This document shows, one piece after another, positions 56,549-64,000 of a stretch of DNA of 64,000 bases. Under the pieces are notes generated by a model that saw only the letters and a program-made list of their open reading frames with translations, was not told the DNA's origin and did not search any database. How positions within the stretch are numbered: the first letter of the stretch is position 1; every line of letters begins with the position of its first letter. Source of the stretch: Rhodanobacteraceae bacterium (GTDB taxonomy: Bacteria; Pseudomonadota; Gammaproteobacteria; Xanthomonadales; SZUA-5); the NCBI GenBank assembly GCA_016713135.1, contig JADJPR010000017.1:62001-126000 (forward strand), read 5' to 3'. Position numbers and translations under genes: made by a program.

Positions 56549-57544
56549 ATGACGTCTGCAACCAGCTTGCTGCGTCCCCATAATCTGGTGGTCGAGAATG
56601 CCGGCGAACGGCGCGCGCGAGTCGTGCTCGAGCCGCTGGAGCGGGGATTCGGCCACACCTTGGGCAACGCGCTGCGTCGTGTGCTGCTGTCGTCGATTCC
56701 GGGTGCTGCCATCACCGAAGTCGAGATCGATGGCGTGCTGCACGAGTACAGCACCATCGAGGGTGTGCAGGAGGATGTCGTCGAGATCCTGCTCAACCTC
56801 AAGGATGTCGCGGTTCGCCTGCACAATGTCGAGCAGACCACGGTTCACCTGTCCCGCAAGGGACGTGGCCCCGTGACTGCCGGCGACATCACCACCGACC
56901 ACAACGTCGAGATCGTCAATCCGGATCTGCTGATCTGCACGCTGACCAAGGACGTCTCGTTGTCGATGCGCCTGAAGATTGCGCGCGGCGTCGGCTACGA
57001 GGCTGCCAGCAGCCGTCGCATGCCGGAAGACGAGGCGCGCCCGATCGGTCGTCTCCAGATCGACGCGACCTACTCGCCGATTCGCCGGGTTGCCTACGCG
57101 GTCGAGAGCGCGCGCGTCGAGCAGCGCACCGACCTCGACAAGCTGGTGCTGGACGTCGAGACCGATGGCACTGTGGATGCTGTCGACGCGGTCAAGCAGG
57201 CTGCGGGAATCCTGGTCGATCAGCTCGGCGCCTTCGTCGATGTGAGTCGTCGTACCGAGGAGCGCCCGGTGGCCGGTCGCGCCGAGGTGGATCCGATCCT
57301 GCTGCGTCCGATCGACGATCTGGAGCTGACTGTTCGCTCGGCCAACTGCCTGAAGGCGGAGAGCATCTACTACATCGGTGATCTGATCCAGCGCACCGAA
57401 GTGGAGCTGCTCAAGACCCCGAATCTCGGCAAGAAGTCGCTCACCGAAATCAAGGATGTGCTCGCCGCGCGCGGTTTGTCGCTCGGCATGAAGCTCGAGA
57501 ACTGGCCGCCGCCGGGCCTGGCTACCAGCGGCTTTGGCGGTTGA
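56549..57544 (+). CDS. rpoA: RNA polymerase subunit alpha
   Basis: 331 residues. The N-terminal assembly domain (LEPLERGFGHTLGNALRRVLLS) and the C-terminal domain (LRPIDDLELTVRSANCLK, NLGKKSLTEIKDVL) that contacts UP elements and activators are both complete. Confidence 0.98.
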   Translation: MTSATSLLRPHNLVVENAGERRARVVLEPLERGFGHTLGNALRRVLLSSIPGAAITEVEIDGVLHEYSTIEGVQEDVVEILLNLKDVAVRLHNVEQTTVHLSRKGRGPVTAGDITTDHNVEIVNPDLLICTLTKDVSLSMRLKIARGVGYEAASSRRMPEDEARPIGRLQIDATYSPIRRVAYAVESARVEQRTDLDKLVLDVETDGTVDAVDAVKQAAGILVDQLGAFVDVSRRTEERPVAGRAEVDPILLRPIDDLELTVRSANCLKAESIYYIGDLIQRTEVELLKTPNLGKKSLTEIKDVLAARGLSLGMKLENWPPPGLATSGFGG

Positions 57545-57559
57545 TAAGGAGAATCTGCC

Positions 57560-57952
57560 ATGCGTCATCGTAATTCCGGCCGCGCGTTCGCGCGCACCAG
57601 CTCGCACCGCCAGGCCATGTTCCGCAACATGACCAACGCGCTGTTTCAGCACGAGCTGATCAAGACCACGCTGCCCAAGGCGAAGGAACTGCGCAAGTTC
57701 GCCGAGCCGCTGCTGACCCTGGCCAAGGTCGAGGGCGTCAGCAATCGCCGCCTGGCGTTCAGCCGCCTGCGTGACAAGGCGATCGTCGGCAAGCTGTTCG
57801 TTGAACTCGGCCCGCGCTATCGCTCGCGTCCCGGCGGCTACCTGCGCATCCTGAAGTGCGGCTTCCGCGCCGGCGACAATGCGCCGATGGCGTATGTCGA
57901 ACTGGTGGATCGCCCGCAAAAGGCTGCCGCGGAAGCTGCCGTCGAAGCCTGA
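57560..57952 (+). CDS. rplQ: 50S ribosomal protein bL17
   Basis: 130 residues with MRHRNSGRAFARTSSHR and LITTLPKAKELR-type core (here LIKTTLPKAKELR). Last gene of the alpha operon; a strong terminator follows. Confidence 0.97.
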   Translation: MRHRNSGRAFARTSSHRQAMFRNMTNALFQHELIKTTLPKAKELRKFAEPLLTLAKVEGVSNRRLAFSRLRDKAIVGKLFVELGPRYRSRPGGYLRILKCGFRAGDNAPMAYVELVDRPQKAAAEAAVEA

Positions 57953-57975
57953 GCCGGTTCGACTGTCGTGGATTG

Positions 57976-58002
57976 AAAAGGCCGCCTCCGGGCGGCCTTT
58001 TT
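57976..58002 (+). terminator. Intrinsic terminator of the alpha operon
   Basis: AAAA then GGCCGCC (57980-57986) pairs with GGCGGCC (57991-57997), followed by five T. It can act on both strands. Confidence 0.92.
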
Positions 58003-58005
58003 GCG

Positions 58006-58036
58006 TTGCAGCATTCGACGTCTTTCGGGTTACACT
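58006..58036 (+). promoter_or_regulatory. Weak candidate promoter of dsbB
   Basis: TTGCAG (58006-58011) and TACACT (58031-58036) with a 19-base spacer, right after the alpha operon terminator. Spacing is long, so confidence is low. Confidence 0.35.
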
Positions 58037-58129
58037 CGAACGCTCGTCGGTGTCGACCGGCGCTGGTATGCGAAACCAATCGCGTTTCCGGTGGTCCGAG
58101 TCAGGTCAATCGACTGCGAGGAAACTGCA

Positions 58130-58651
58130 ATGCTCGGACTGGACAAATTCAACGCGCGGCAGATCTATGGCGCACTGACGCTGGTGTGCGTTGCGCTGCT
58201 TGGCTATGCGTTTTATGCCGAGCACGTGCTTGGGCTGGTGCCCTGTCCGCTTTGCATGTTCCAGCGCGCGGCGGTGATTGCTTTTGCGGTGGTTTGCCTG
58301 CTGGGCGCGCTGCATGGGCCCCGCGGCTGGGGAATTCGCGTCTATGCAGGGCTCGGGATCGTCGTGACCGGGCTTGGCGCGGCCATCGCGGGCCGGCATG
58401 TCTGGTTGCAGTCGCTGCCCAAGGACCAGTTGCCGTCGTGCGCGCCGCCGATGGATTACATGTGGAACAACCTGCCCTTCGGCAACATGCTGAAGACCGT
58501 GATGATGACCTCGGGGGAATGCGCCAACATCGATTGGACCCTCCTGGGCTTCAGCATGCCGGCCTGGACGTTCGCATTTTTCGTATTGATGGCCGTGGCC
58601 ATGATCGTGCTGGTGCTGTTTCCGCCAGTGCGTGGAACCGCGGCGCGCTGA
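58130..58651 (+). CDS. dsbB: Disulfide bond formation protein DsbB
   Basis: 173 residues, four membrane helices. The first periplasmic cysteine pair is CPLC (C39/C42); the second pair is C104 and C131. DsbB reoxidises DsbA and passes electrons to quinone. ATG 58130 follows GCGAGGAAA; upstream in-frame residues have no similarity to the family. Confidence 0.93.
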   Translation: MLGLDKFNARQIYGALTLVCVALLGYAFYAEHVLGLVPCPLCMFQRAAVIAFAVVCLLGALHGPRGWGIRVYAGLGIVVTGLGAAIAGRHVWLQSLPKDQLPSCAPPMDYMWNNLPFGNMLKTVMMTSGECANIDWTLLGFSMPAWTFAFFVLMAVAMIVLVLFPPVRGTAAR

Positions 58652-58676
58652 GGCGCGCCAAACCAGGGGTCGAACC

Positions 58677-60197
58677 GTGCTGAGGAAGGAAAGGGTGCTC
58701 ACCGCCATTCGCGAAATTGAAAACTGGTCGCCGGCGTCCTGGGCGCAGTATCCGGCCTTGCAGCAGCCGACCTACGAAGACGCCGCCGCGCTGAGCGCGC
58801 AATTGCGCGAACTGCGGCAGTTGCCGCCACTGGTCACCTCCTGGGAAATCCTGCAACTCAAGCAGGAACTGGCCGACGCCTCTGAAGGGCGTCGCTTCCT
58901 GCTCCAGGGCGGCGATTGCGCCGAGAACTTCAGCGACTGCAGCAGTCCGCACATCGCCAACCGGCTGAAGGTGCTGCTGCAGATGTCGCTGGTGCTGGTC
59001 CACGGCCTGAAGCAGCCGATCGTGCGCGTGGGGCGCTTCGCCGGGCAGTATGCCAAGCCGCGTTCTGCTGATATGGAGACCAAGGACGGAGTGACGCTGC
59101 CGAGCTACCGCGGCGACCTGGTCAATGGTCCGGAGTTCACACCCGAGGCGCGTCGTCCGGATCCGCAGCGCATGGTCGAGGGGCATTCGCGCTCGGCGCT
59201 GACGATGAACTTCGTACGCGCGCTGATCGATGGCGGATTCGCCGACCTGCACCACCCCGAATATTGGAACCTCGACTGGGTCCAGCATTCGCCCTTCGAG
59301 CGCGAGTACCGCGACATGGTGCGCTCGATCGGCGATGCCGTGCGCTTCATGGAGAGCGTCGGCGGGGCGCCGATCGGCAGCCTGCGCCGGGTCGATTTCT
59401 ACACCTCGCACGAAGCCCTGCTGCTGCACTACGAAGAGGCGCTGACGCGGCAGGTGCCGCGCCAGTGGGGCTGGTTCAACCTCTCGACGCACTATCCGTG
59501 GATCGGCATGCGCACCGCCGCATTGGATGGCGCGCACGTCGAGTACTTCCGCGGCATCCGCAACCCGATCGGCGTCAAGATTGGCCCGTCGGTGACCGGT
59601 GACCAGTTGCTGCGCCTGATCGACCGCCTGAATCCGGAGAACGAGGCCGGTCGCCTGACGCTGATCCATCGCCTCGGTGCCAACAAGATTGCCGAGCACC
59701 TTCCGCGCCTGATCGAAGCGGTGCGCAGCAACGGCAAGCGCGTGCTGTGGTGTTGCGATCCGATGCACGGCAACACCGAGGCCACCGCGAACGGCTACAA
59801 GACCCGGCGCTTCGAGAACATCCGCTCGGAACTGGAACAGGCTTTCGACATTCACGCAGCCTGCGGCTCGCGCCTGGGCGGCGCACATCTGGAACTGACC
59901 GGCGAGAATGTCACCGAGTGCCTGGGCGGCGCGCGTGACCTGACCGAGGTCGATCTGGAACGCGCCTACCACTCGACCGTCGATCCGCGCCTGAACTACG
60001 AGCAGGCGATCGAAATGGCCATGCTGATCGTGCGCAAGCAAGGCGCGCGCGTGGCAGAAGCAGTGAGTGGTGAGTACGCGAGAAGAGTGGCAGAAGCCCG
60101 CGAGAGCGTGGCTTCACGCCACTTACCATTGAGCGCCGCGAAGCGGCGCGGACCACTCACCGGACGCTGCGGCGCAGCCGCAGCGTTCAATCCATGA
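58677..60197 (+). CDS. 3-deoxy-7-phosphoheptulonate (DAHP) synthase, class II
   Basis: About 506 residues. Plant/mycobacterial-type class II enzyme, first step of aromatic amino acid synthesis. LQGGDCAENF (metal-binding Cys), ETKDGVTLPSYRGD, HRLGANKI, CCDPMHGNT and DPRLNYEQA are the family motifs. Start uncertain: GTG 58677 has AGGGG upstream, GTG 58695 has GAGGAAGGA; the in-frame GTG at 58632 overlaps dsbB. The usual C-terminus is near AMLIVRKQG; the last 40 residues are encoded by palindromic repeat-like DNA up to the stop at 60197, which overlaps the convergent reductase gene by 11 bases. Confidence 0.9.
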   Translation: MLRKERVLTAIREIENWSPASWAQYPALQQPTYEDAAALSAQLRELRQLPPLVTSWEILQLKQELADASEGRRFLLQGGDCAENFSDCSSPHIANRLKVLLQMSLVLVHGLKQPIVRVGRFAGQYAKPRSADMETKDGVTLPSYRGDLVNGPEFTPEARRPDPQRMVEGHSRSALTMNFVRALIDGGFADLHHPEYWNLDWVQHSPFEREYRDMVRSIGDAVRFMESVGGAPIGSLRRVDFYTSHEALLLHYEEALTRQVPRQWGWFNLSTHYPWIGMRTAALDGAHVEYFRGIRNPIGVKIGPSVTGDQLLRLIDRLNPENEAGRLTLIHRLGANKIAEHLPRLIEAVRSNGKRVLWCCDPMHGNTEATANGYKTRRFENIRSELEQAFDIHAACGSRLGGAHLELTGENVTECLGGARDLTEVDLERAYHSTVDPRLNYEQAIEMAMLIVRKQGARVAEAVSGEYARRVAEARESVASRHLPLSAAKRRGPLTGRCGAAAAFNP

Positions 60198-60939
60198 AGT
60201 AGCCGCCGTTGACCGGCAGGTTGGCGCCAGTGATGAAACCGGACTCTTCGGCAGTCAGGAAGTCGACGGCGCGCGCGATGTCGGAGGGTTCGCCGAGGCG
60301 GCCGACCGGGATCTTGGCGATGATCTCGTTGCGGATCGGCTCGGGGATCTGCATGACCATTGCCGTCTTGCAGTAGCCGGGCGACACCGAGTTGACAGTC
60401 ACGCCCTTGCGCGCCACTTCGCGCGCCAGCGCCATGGTGAAGCCGTGCATGCCGGCCTTGGCCGCCGAGTAGTTGGTCTGCCCGAACTGACCGGTCTGGC
60501 CATTGACCGAGCTGATGTTGACGATGCGGCCGAAGCCGCGCTCGCACATGCCGTCGACGAACTGGCGCGAGAGGTTGAACACGCCGTCCAAATTCACCCG
60601 GATCACGTCCGACCACTGCTTGGCGTCCATCTTGCGCAGCGTGGTGTCGCGCGTGATGCCGGCGGCGTTGACCAGGATGTCGACTGGGCCATGGTGCTGC
60701 TGCACGCGCTCGGCGAATTCGGCGCAATGGTCGAAGTCGGCCACGTTCAGCGCTTCGAAGCGGATATGGCCGTTGAATTCGGACACCGACTCGCGGAAGG
60801 CGTCGATGCGCTCCGGGCGCGCGTCGAGGTCGGCGGCGACCACCTTTCGGCCGGATCGCGCCAGGTGGCGGCAGATTTCGGTACCCAGGCCGCCAATGCC
60901 ACCGGTGACCACGGCCAGACGTTCGTGCTTTGCGGACAT
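60187..60939 (-). CDS. phbB: Acetoacetyl-CoA reductase (PhaB/PhbB type SDR)
   Basis: 250 residues, classical SDR. VVTGGIGGLGTEI is the cofactor site, NAAG follows, and ISSVNGQTGQFGQTNYSAAKAG contains the Ser-Tyr-Lys triad with the VNGxxGxFGQTNY segment typical of PhaB rather than FabG. It reduces acetoacetyl-CoA to (R)-3-hydroxybutyryl-CoA, the monomer for polyhydroxybutyrate. ATG 60939 chosen. No PHB synthase is in the window. Confidence 0.85.
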   Translation of the reverse strand: MSAKHERLAVVTGGIGGLGTEICRHLARSGRKVVAADLDARPERIDAFRESVSEFNGHIRFEALNVADFDHCAEFAERVQQHHGPVDILVNAAGITRDTTLRKMDAKQWSDVIRVNLDGVFNLSRQFVDGMCERGFGRIVNISSVNGQTGQFGQTNYSAAKAGMHGFTMALAREVARKGVTVNSVSPGYCKTAMVMQIPEPIRNEIIAKIPVGRLGEPSDIARAVDFLTAEESGFITGANLPVNGGYFMD

Positions 60940-61043
60940 GGGATCATTCCTTGATTGCTGCAATGCAGCACGGGCGCGATCTTAGGACTGCGCTCCTGCA
61001 GCGTCAATGCAACCAACGTGAAATACGCTGCACGCCCATACCC

Positions 61044-61157
61044 GTGAAACGCAGAGACGCAGAGGACGCAGAGAGAAGCGGTTGAACGTCTCGAACCGTA
61101 GCCCGGCCGGCGGTCACTTTGCGCTTCTCTGCGTTCTCTGCGTCTCCGCGTTGAACA
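61044..61157. repeat. CGCAGAG-type inverted repeat upstream of metK
   Basis: GTGAAACGCAGAGACGCAGAGGACGC words (61044-61080) face CTTCTCTGCGTTCTCTGCGTCTCCGCG (61123-61150). The rest of the 60940-61260 gap contains only a possible -10 element (TATGAT, 61214-61219) without a clear -35, and no riboswitch that I can recognise before metK. Confidence 0.85.
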
Positions 61158-61260
61158 AGGGCCCGGCACAGCCGTATAGCCGTCTGTTATGTGCGCAGTT
61201 GGCAAAGCGCAGGTATGATCCGCGGCCTTTTGTTGTATCGCCCTGACTTAGGACCCGTCG

Positions 61261-62472
<1,212 letters not shown>

Positions 62473-62497
62473 TCCCGGCGCGCGTCACCGGTGCACA

Positions 62498-62527
62498 GCA
62501 TAAGGCCCGCGAAAGCGGGCCTTATGC
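62498..62527. terminator. Hairpin terminator after metK
   Basis: GCATAAGGCCCGC (62498-62510) pairs perfectly with GCGGGCCTTATGC (62515-62527) across a GAAA tetraloop. The T-tract is poor, so efficiency is uncertain; it could serve both metK and the convergent small gene. Confidence 0.65.
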
Positions 62528-62531
62528 GCTT

Positions 62532-62556
62532 CAGTGGGAGCGTGGCTTCAGCTGCC
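62532..62556 (+). repeat. REP-like half element
   Basis: AGTGGGAGCGTGGCTTCAGC resembles the REP core at 5745-5774, and the word GAGCGTGGCTTCA recurs in the DAHP synthase tail (60105-60117). It overlaps the last codons of the small minus-strand gene. Confidence 0.5.
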
Positions 62557-62847
62557 TTTGGGCTTCTCGCCGCAGTAGTCCTGCAGGATCTTCTGGGTAT
62601 CGGCGATCTGCGCGTCGCGCTCGGCGCGGGTGAGTTCCCGTTGCTTGCCGCCTTCCTCGATTATCAGCGGATTGTCGCTCTGCAGCATCTTCAGGTTTTC
62701 GCTGTGCGCCTTGCAGCCGGCGCGACGCTGGGCATTGATCTCCGCGCGTTCCTCGTCGGTCAGCGGCTTCGGGTTGACGGCCTGCTGGGCCTGGGCGGCG
62801 AATGCGCTGAGTGCAAGGACCAGCGCAAGGGACAGACGATGGTTCAC
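62548..62847 (-). CDS. Small secreted hypothetical protein
   Basis: 99 residues. NHRLSLALVLALSAFAAQAQQ is a clear Sec signal peptide with an AQA cleavage site. The mature part is hydrophilic with two cysteines (AGCKAHSENLKML and DYCGEKP) that could form a disulfide. The C...NLxxL...C spacing resembles the C-terminal part of DUF4124-type proteins of this lineage, but no full match can be claimed. GTG 62847 is preceded by a perfect AGGAGG. Confidence 0.7.
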   Translation of the reverse strand: MNHRLSLALVLALSAFAAQAQQAVNPKPLTDEERAEINAQRRAGCKAHSENLKMLQSDNPLIIEEGGKQRELTRAERDAQIADTQKILQDYCGEKPKGS

Positions 62848-63064
62848 GGGTTTCCTCCTCGGGACGTGTCGCGGCCGCATCGCTGCCGCTGGCGCGATCT
62901 TAGCCCAGTCGACGCCTTCTTCGCAGATCGCCGTGGTCCGCGCAGCACAGGGTTGCGATCTCCGTTCAGTCCGCAAGAATGCGCGGGCCATGGTGGTACT
63001 TTCGGTCGGATGCGCGCGTTCGGCGATGCGGGCATCCTTCGTCGAATTCCTGCAGGAGCCGCGC

Positions 63065-63859
63065 ATGAGCACCCCCACGGCAACACGCCGCCACGCACTC
63101 GTCACCGGATCCACCAGCGGCATAGGCCTGGCCATCGCGCGCGCCTTTGCTGGAGCCGGCATGCAGGTGACCCTCAATGGATTCGGCGAACCCGACGCGA
63201 TTGAATCCGCTCGCCGCGACATCGAGGCCGATTTTGGTGTGACCGCGCGCTACTGCGGCGCCGACATGCGCGATGGCGCAGCGATTGCGACGATGGTGCA
63301 GGAAGCCAGCGGGGCGCTCGGCAGCGTCGACGTGCTGGTCAACAACGCAGGGATCCAGTTCGTCTCGCCGGTCGAGGATTTTCCGCTCGACAAATGGGAC
63401 CAGATCATCGCGATCAACCTGTCGGCAGCCTTCCACGCGACGCGTGCGGTGGTGCCGCAGATGAAGGCGCGCCGCTGGGGCCGGATCATCAACACCGCCA
63501 GCGCGCACGCGCTGGTTGCCTCGCCGTTCAAGAGCGCCTATGTGGCGGCCAAGCACGGCATTGCCGGGTTCACCAAGTCGGTCGCCCTGGAACTGGCGAC
63601 CTTCGGCATCACCATCAATTCGATCTGCCCGGGCTACGTGTGGACCCCGCTGGTCGAGAAACAGATCCCGGACACCATGAAGGCGCGCGGGTTGACCGAG
63701 GAACAGGTCAAGCGCGACGTGATGCTCGCCGCGCAGCCGACCAAGGAATTCGTCACCGTCGAACAGGTCGCCGCGCTGGCCCTGTTCTTGTGTAGCGACG
63801 CGGCCTCGCAGATCACCGGCAGCAACATCGCGATGGATGGCGGCTGGACCGCGCAGTAA
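63065..63859 (+). CDS. 3-hydroxybutyrate dehydrogenase (SDR)
   Basis: 264 residues. ALVTGSTSGIGLAIA cofactor motif, NNAGIQ, and catalytic Ser/Tyr/Lys in ASAHALVASPFKSAYVAAKHG; PGYVWTPLVEKQI is characteristic of D-3-hydroxybutyrate dehydrogenases. It oxidises 3-hydroxybutyrate to acetoacetate with NAD, fitting the PHB metabolism suggested by the acetoacetyl-CoA reductase 2 kb away. CAGGAG precedes the ATG. The 62848-63064 gap shows nothing else. Confidence 0.87.
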   Translation: MSTPTATRRHALVTGSTSGIGLAIARAFAGAGMQVTLNGFGEPDAIESARRDIEADFGVTARYCGADMRDGAAIATMVQEASGALGSVDVLVNNAGIQFVSPVEDFPLDKWDQIIAINLSAAFHATRAVVPQMKARRWGRIINTASAHALVASPFKSAYVAAKHGIAGFTKSVALELATFGITINSICPGYVWTPLVEKQIPDTMKARGLTEEQVKRDVMLAAQPTKEFVTVEQVAALALFLCSDAASQITGSNIAMDGGWTAQ

Positions 63860-63874
63860 CGCCCTGTTGGCTGG

Positions 63875-63985
63875 AGACGTTCAGCGCAGAGTCGCAGAGG
63901 ACGCAAAGAAAGGCAGAAGCGAAGGTCCAACGATGGATTGCCTGTCGTAGTCCTGAAGCGAAGCCACAGCCGGAAACGAAGCCAC
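63875..63985 (+). repeat. CGCAGAG-type half repeat and REP-like words at the window end
   Basis: GTTCAGCGCAGAGTCGCAGAGGACGC (split around 63893) matches the left arm of the CGCAGAG elements; no right arm is seen before the window ends. GAAGCCACAGC and GAAGCCACAACC near 63950-63985 are the complement of the GTGGCTTC REP-like word. Confidence 0.6.
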
Positions 63986-64000
63986 AACCAGGAGCTCTGC

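Noticed and set aside
61157..61260. SAM or SAH riboswitch before metK
   Set aside because: No conserved core of these classes could be recognised in this short stretch.

Overview
The window is a GC-rich chromosomal segment of a gammaproteobacterium, most probably of the Xanthomonadales/Lysobacterales. The evidence is the gene orders rpsT-murJ-ribF-ileS-lspA-ispH and tRNA(Tyr-Gly-Thr)-tuf-tRNA(Trp)-secE-nusG-rplKAJL-rpoBC-rpsLG-fusA-tuf-S10/spc/alpha operons, a class II DAHP synthase, and olefin-biosynthesis genes (oleC, oleD) of the type known from Xanthomonas. The exact genus cannot be fixed from the sequence alone.

Layout. 1-5.4 kb: the 5' end of pilB on the minus strand, a non-coding unit with three C-rich hairpins that looks like a small RNA, an O-antigen-ligase-like membrane protein, oleC and oleD. 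5.3-6 kb: a decayed minus-strand gene and dense short tandem repeats. 6-8.5 kb: a Tat-exported SDR and an MFS/nucleotide-exchange-type transporter on the minus strand. 8.7-13.6 kb: a DEAD-box helicase (frameshifted), a PilZ protein, rplU-rpmA, obgE and rpsT. 13.8-18.1 kb: a tightly coupled four-gene module (coiled-coil protein, transmembrane OmpA-type protein, Rab-like small GTPase, hybrid histidine kinase) lying between rpsT and glsB-murJ; this is the most interesting accessory system here. 18.4-25.9 kb: glsB, murJ (frameshifted), ribF, ileS, lspA, ispH.

26-58 kb is a near-continuous block for translation and transcription: four tRNAs, two tuf genes, secE, nusG, 29 ribosomal protein genes, rpoB, rpoC (frameshifted), fusA, secY and rpoA. 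Recognisable sigma70 promoters, leaders and terminators divide it into operons. 58-64 kb holds dsbB, a class II DAHP synthase, an acetoacetyl-CoA reductase, metK, a small secreted protein and a 3-hydroxybutyrate dehydrogenase.

Two genome-wide features stand out. Intergenic gaps carry short tandem repeats, mostly 7-mers of differing sequence and often as inverted pairs; two such pairs sit in the rplK and rpoB leaders. A second family built on CGCAGAG words forms long inverted repeats. Three conserved genes (deaD, murJ, rpoC) each carry a one-base frameshift; since rpoC and murJ are essential, these are probably sequence errors.
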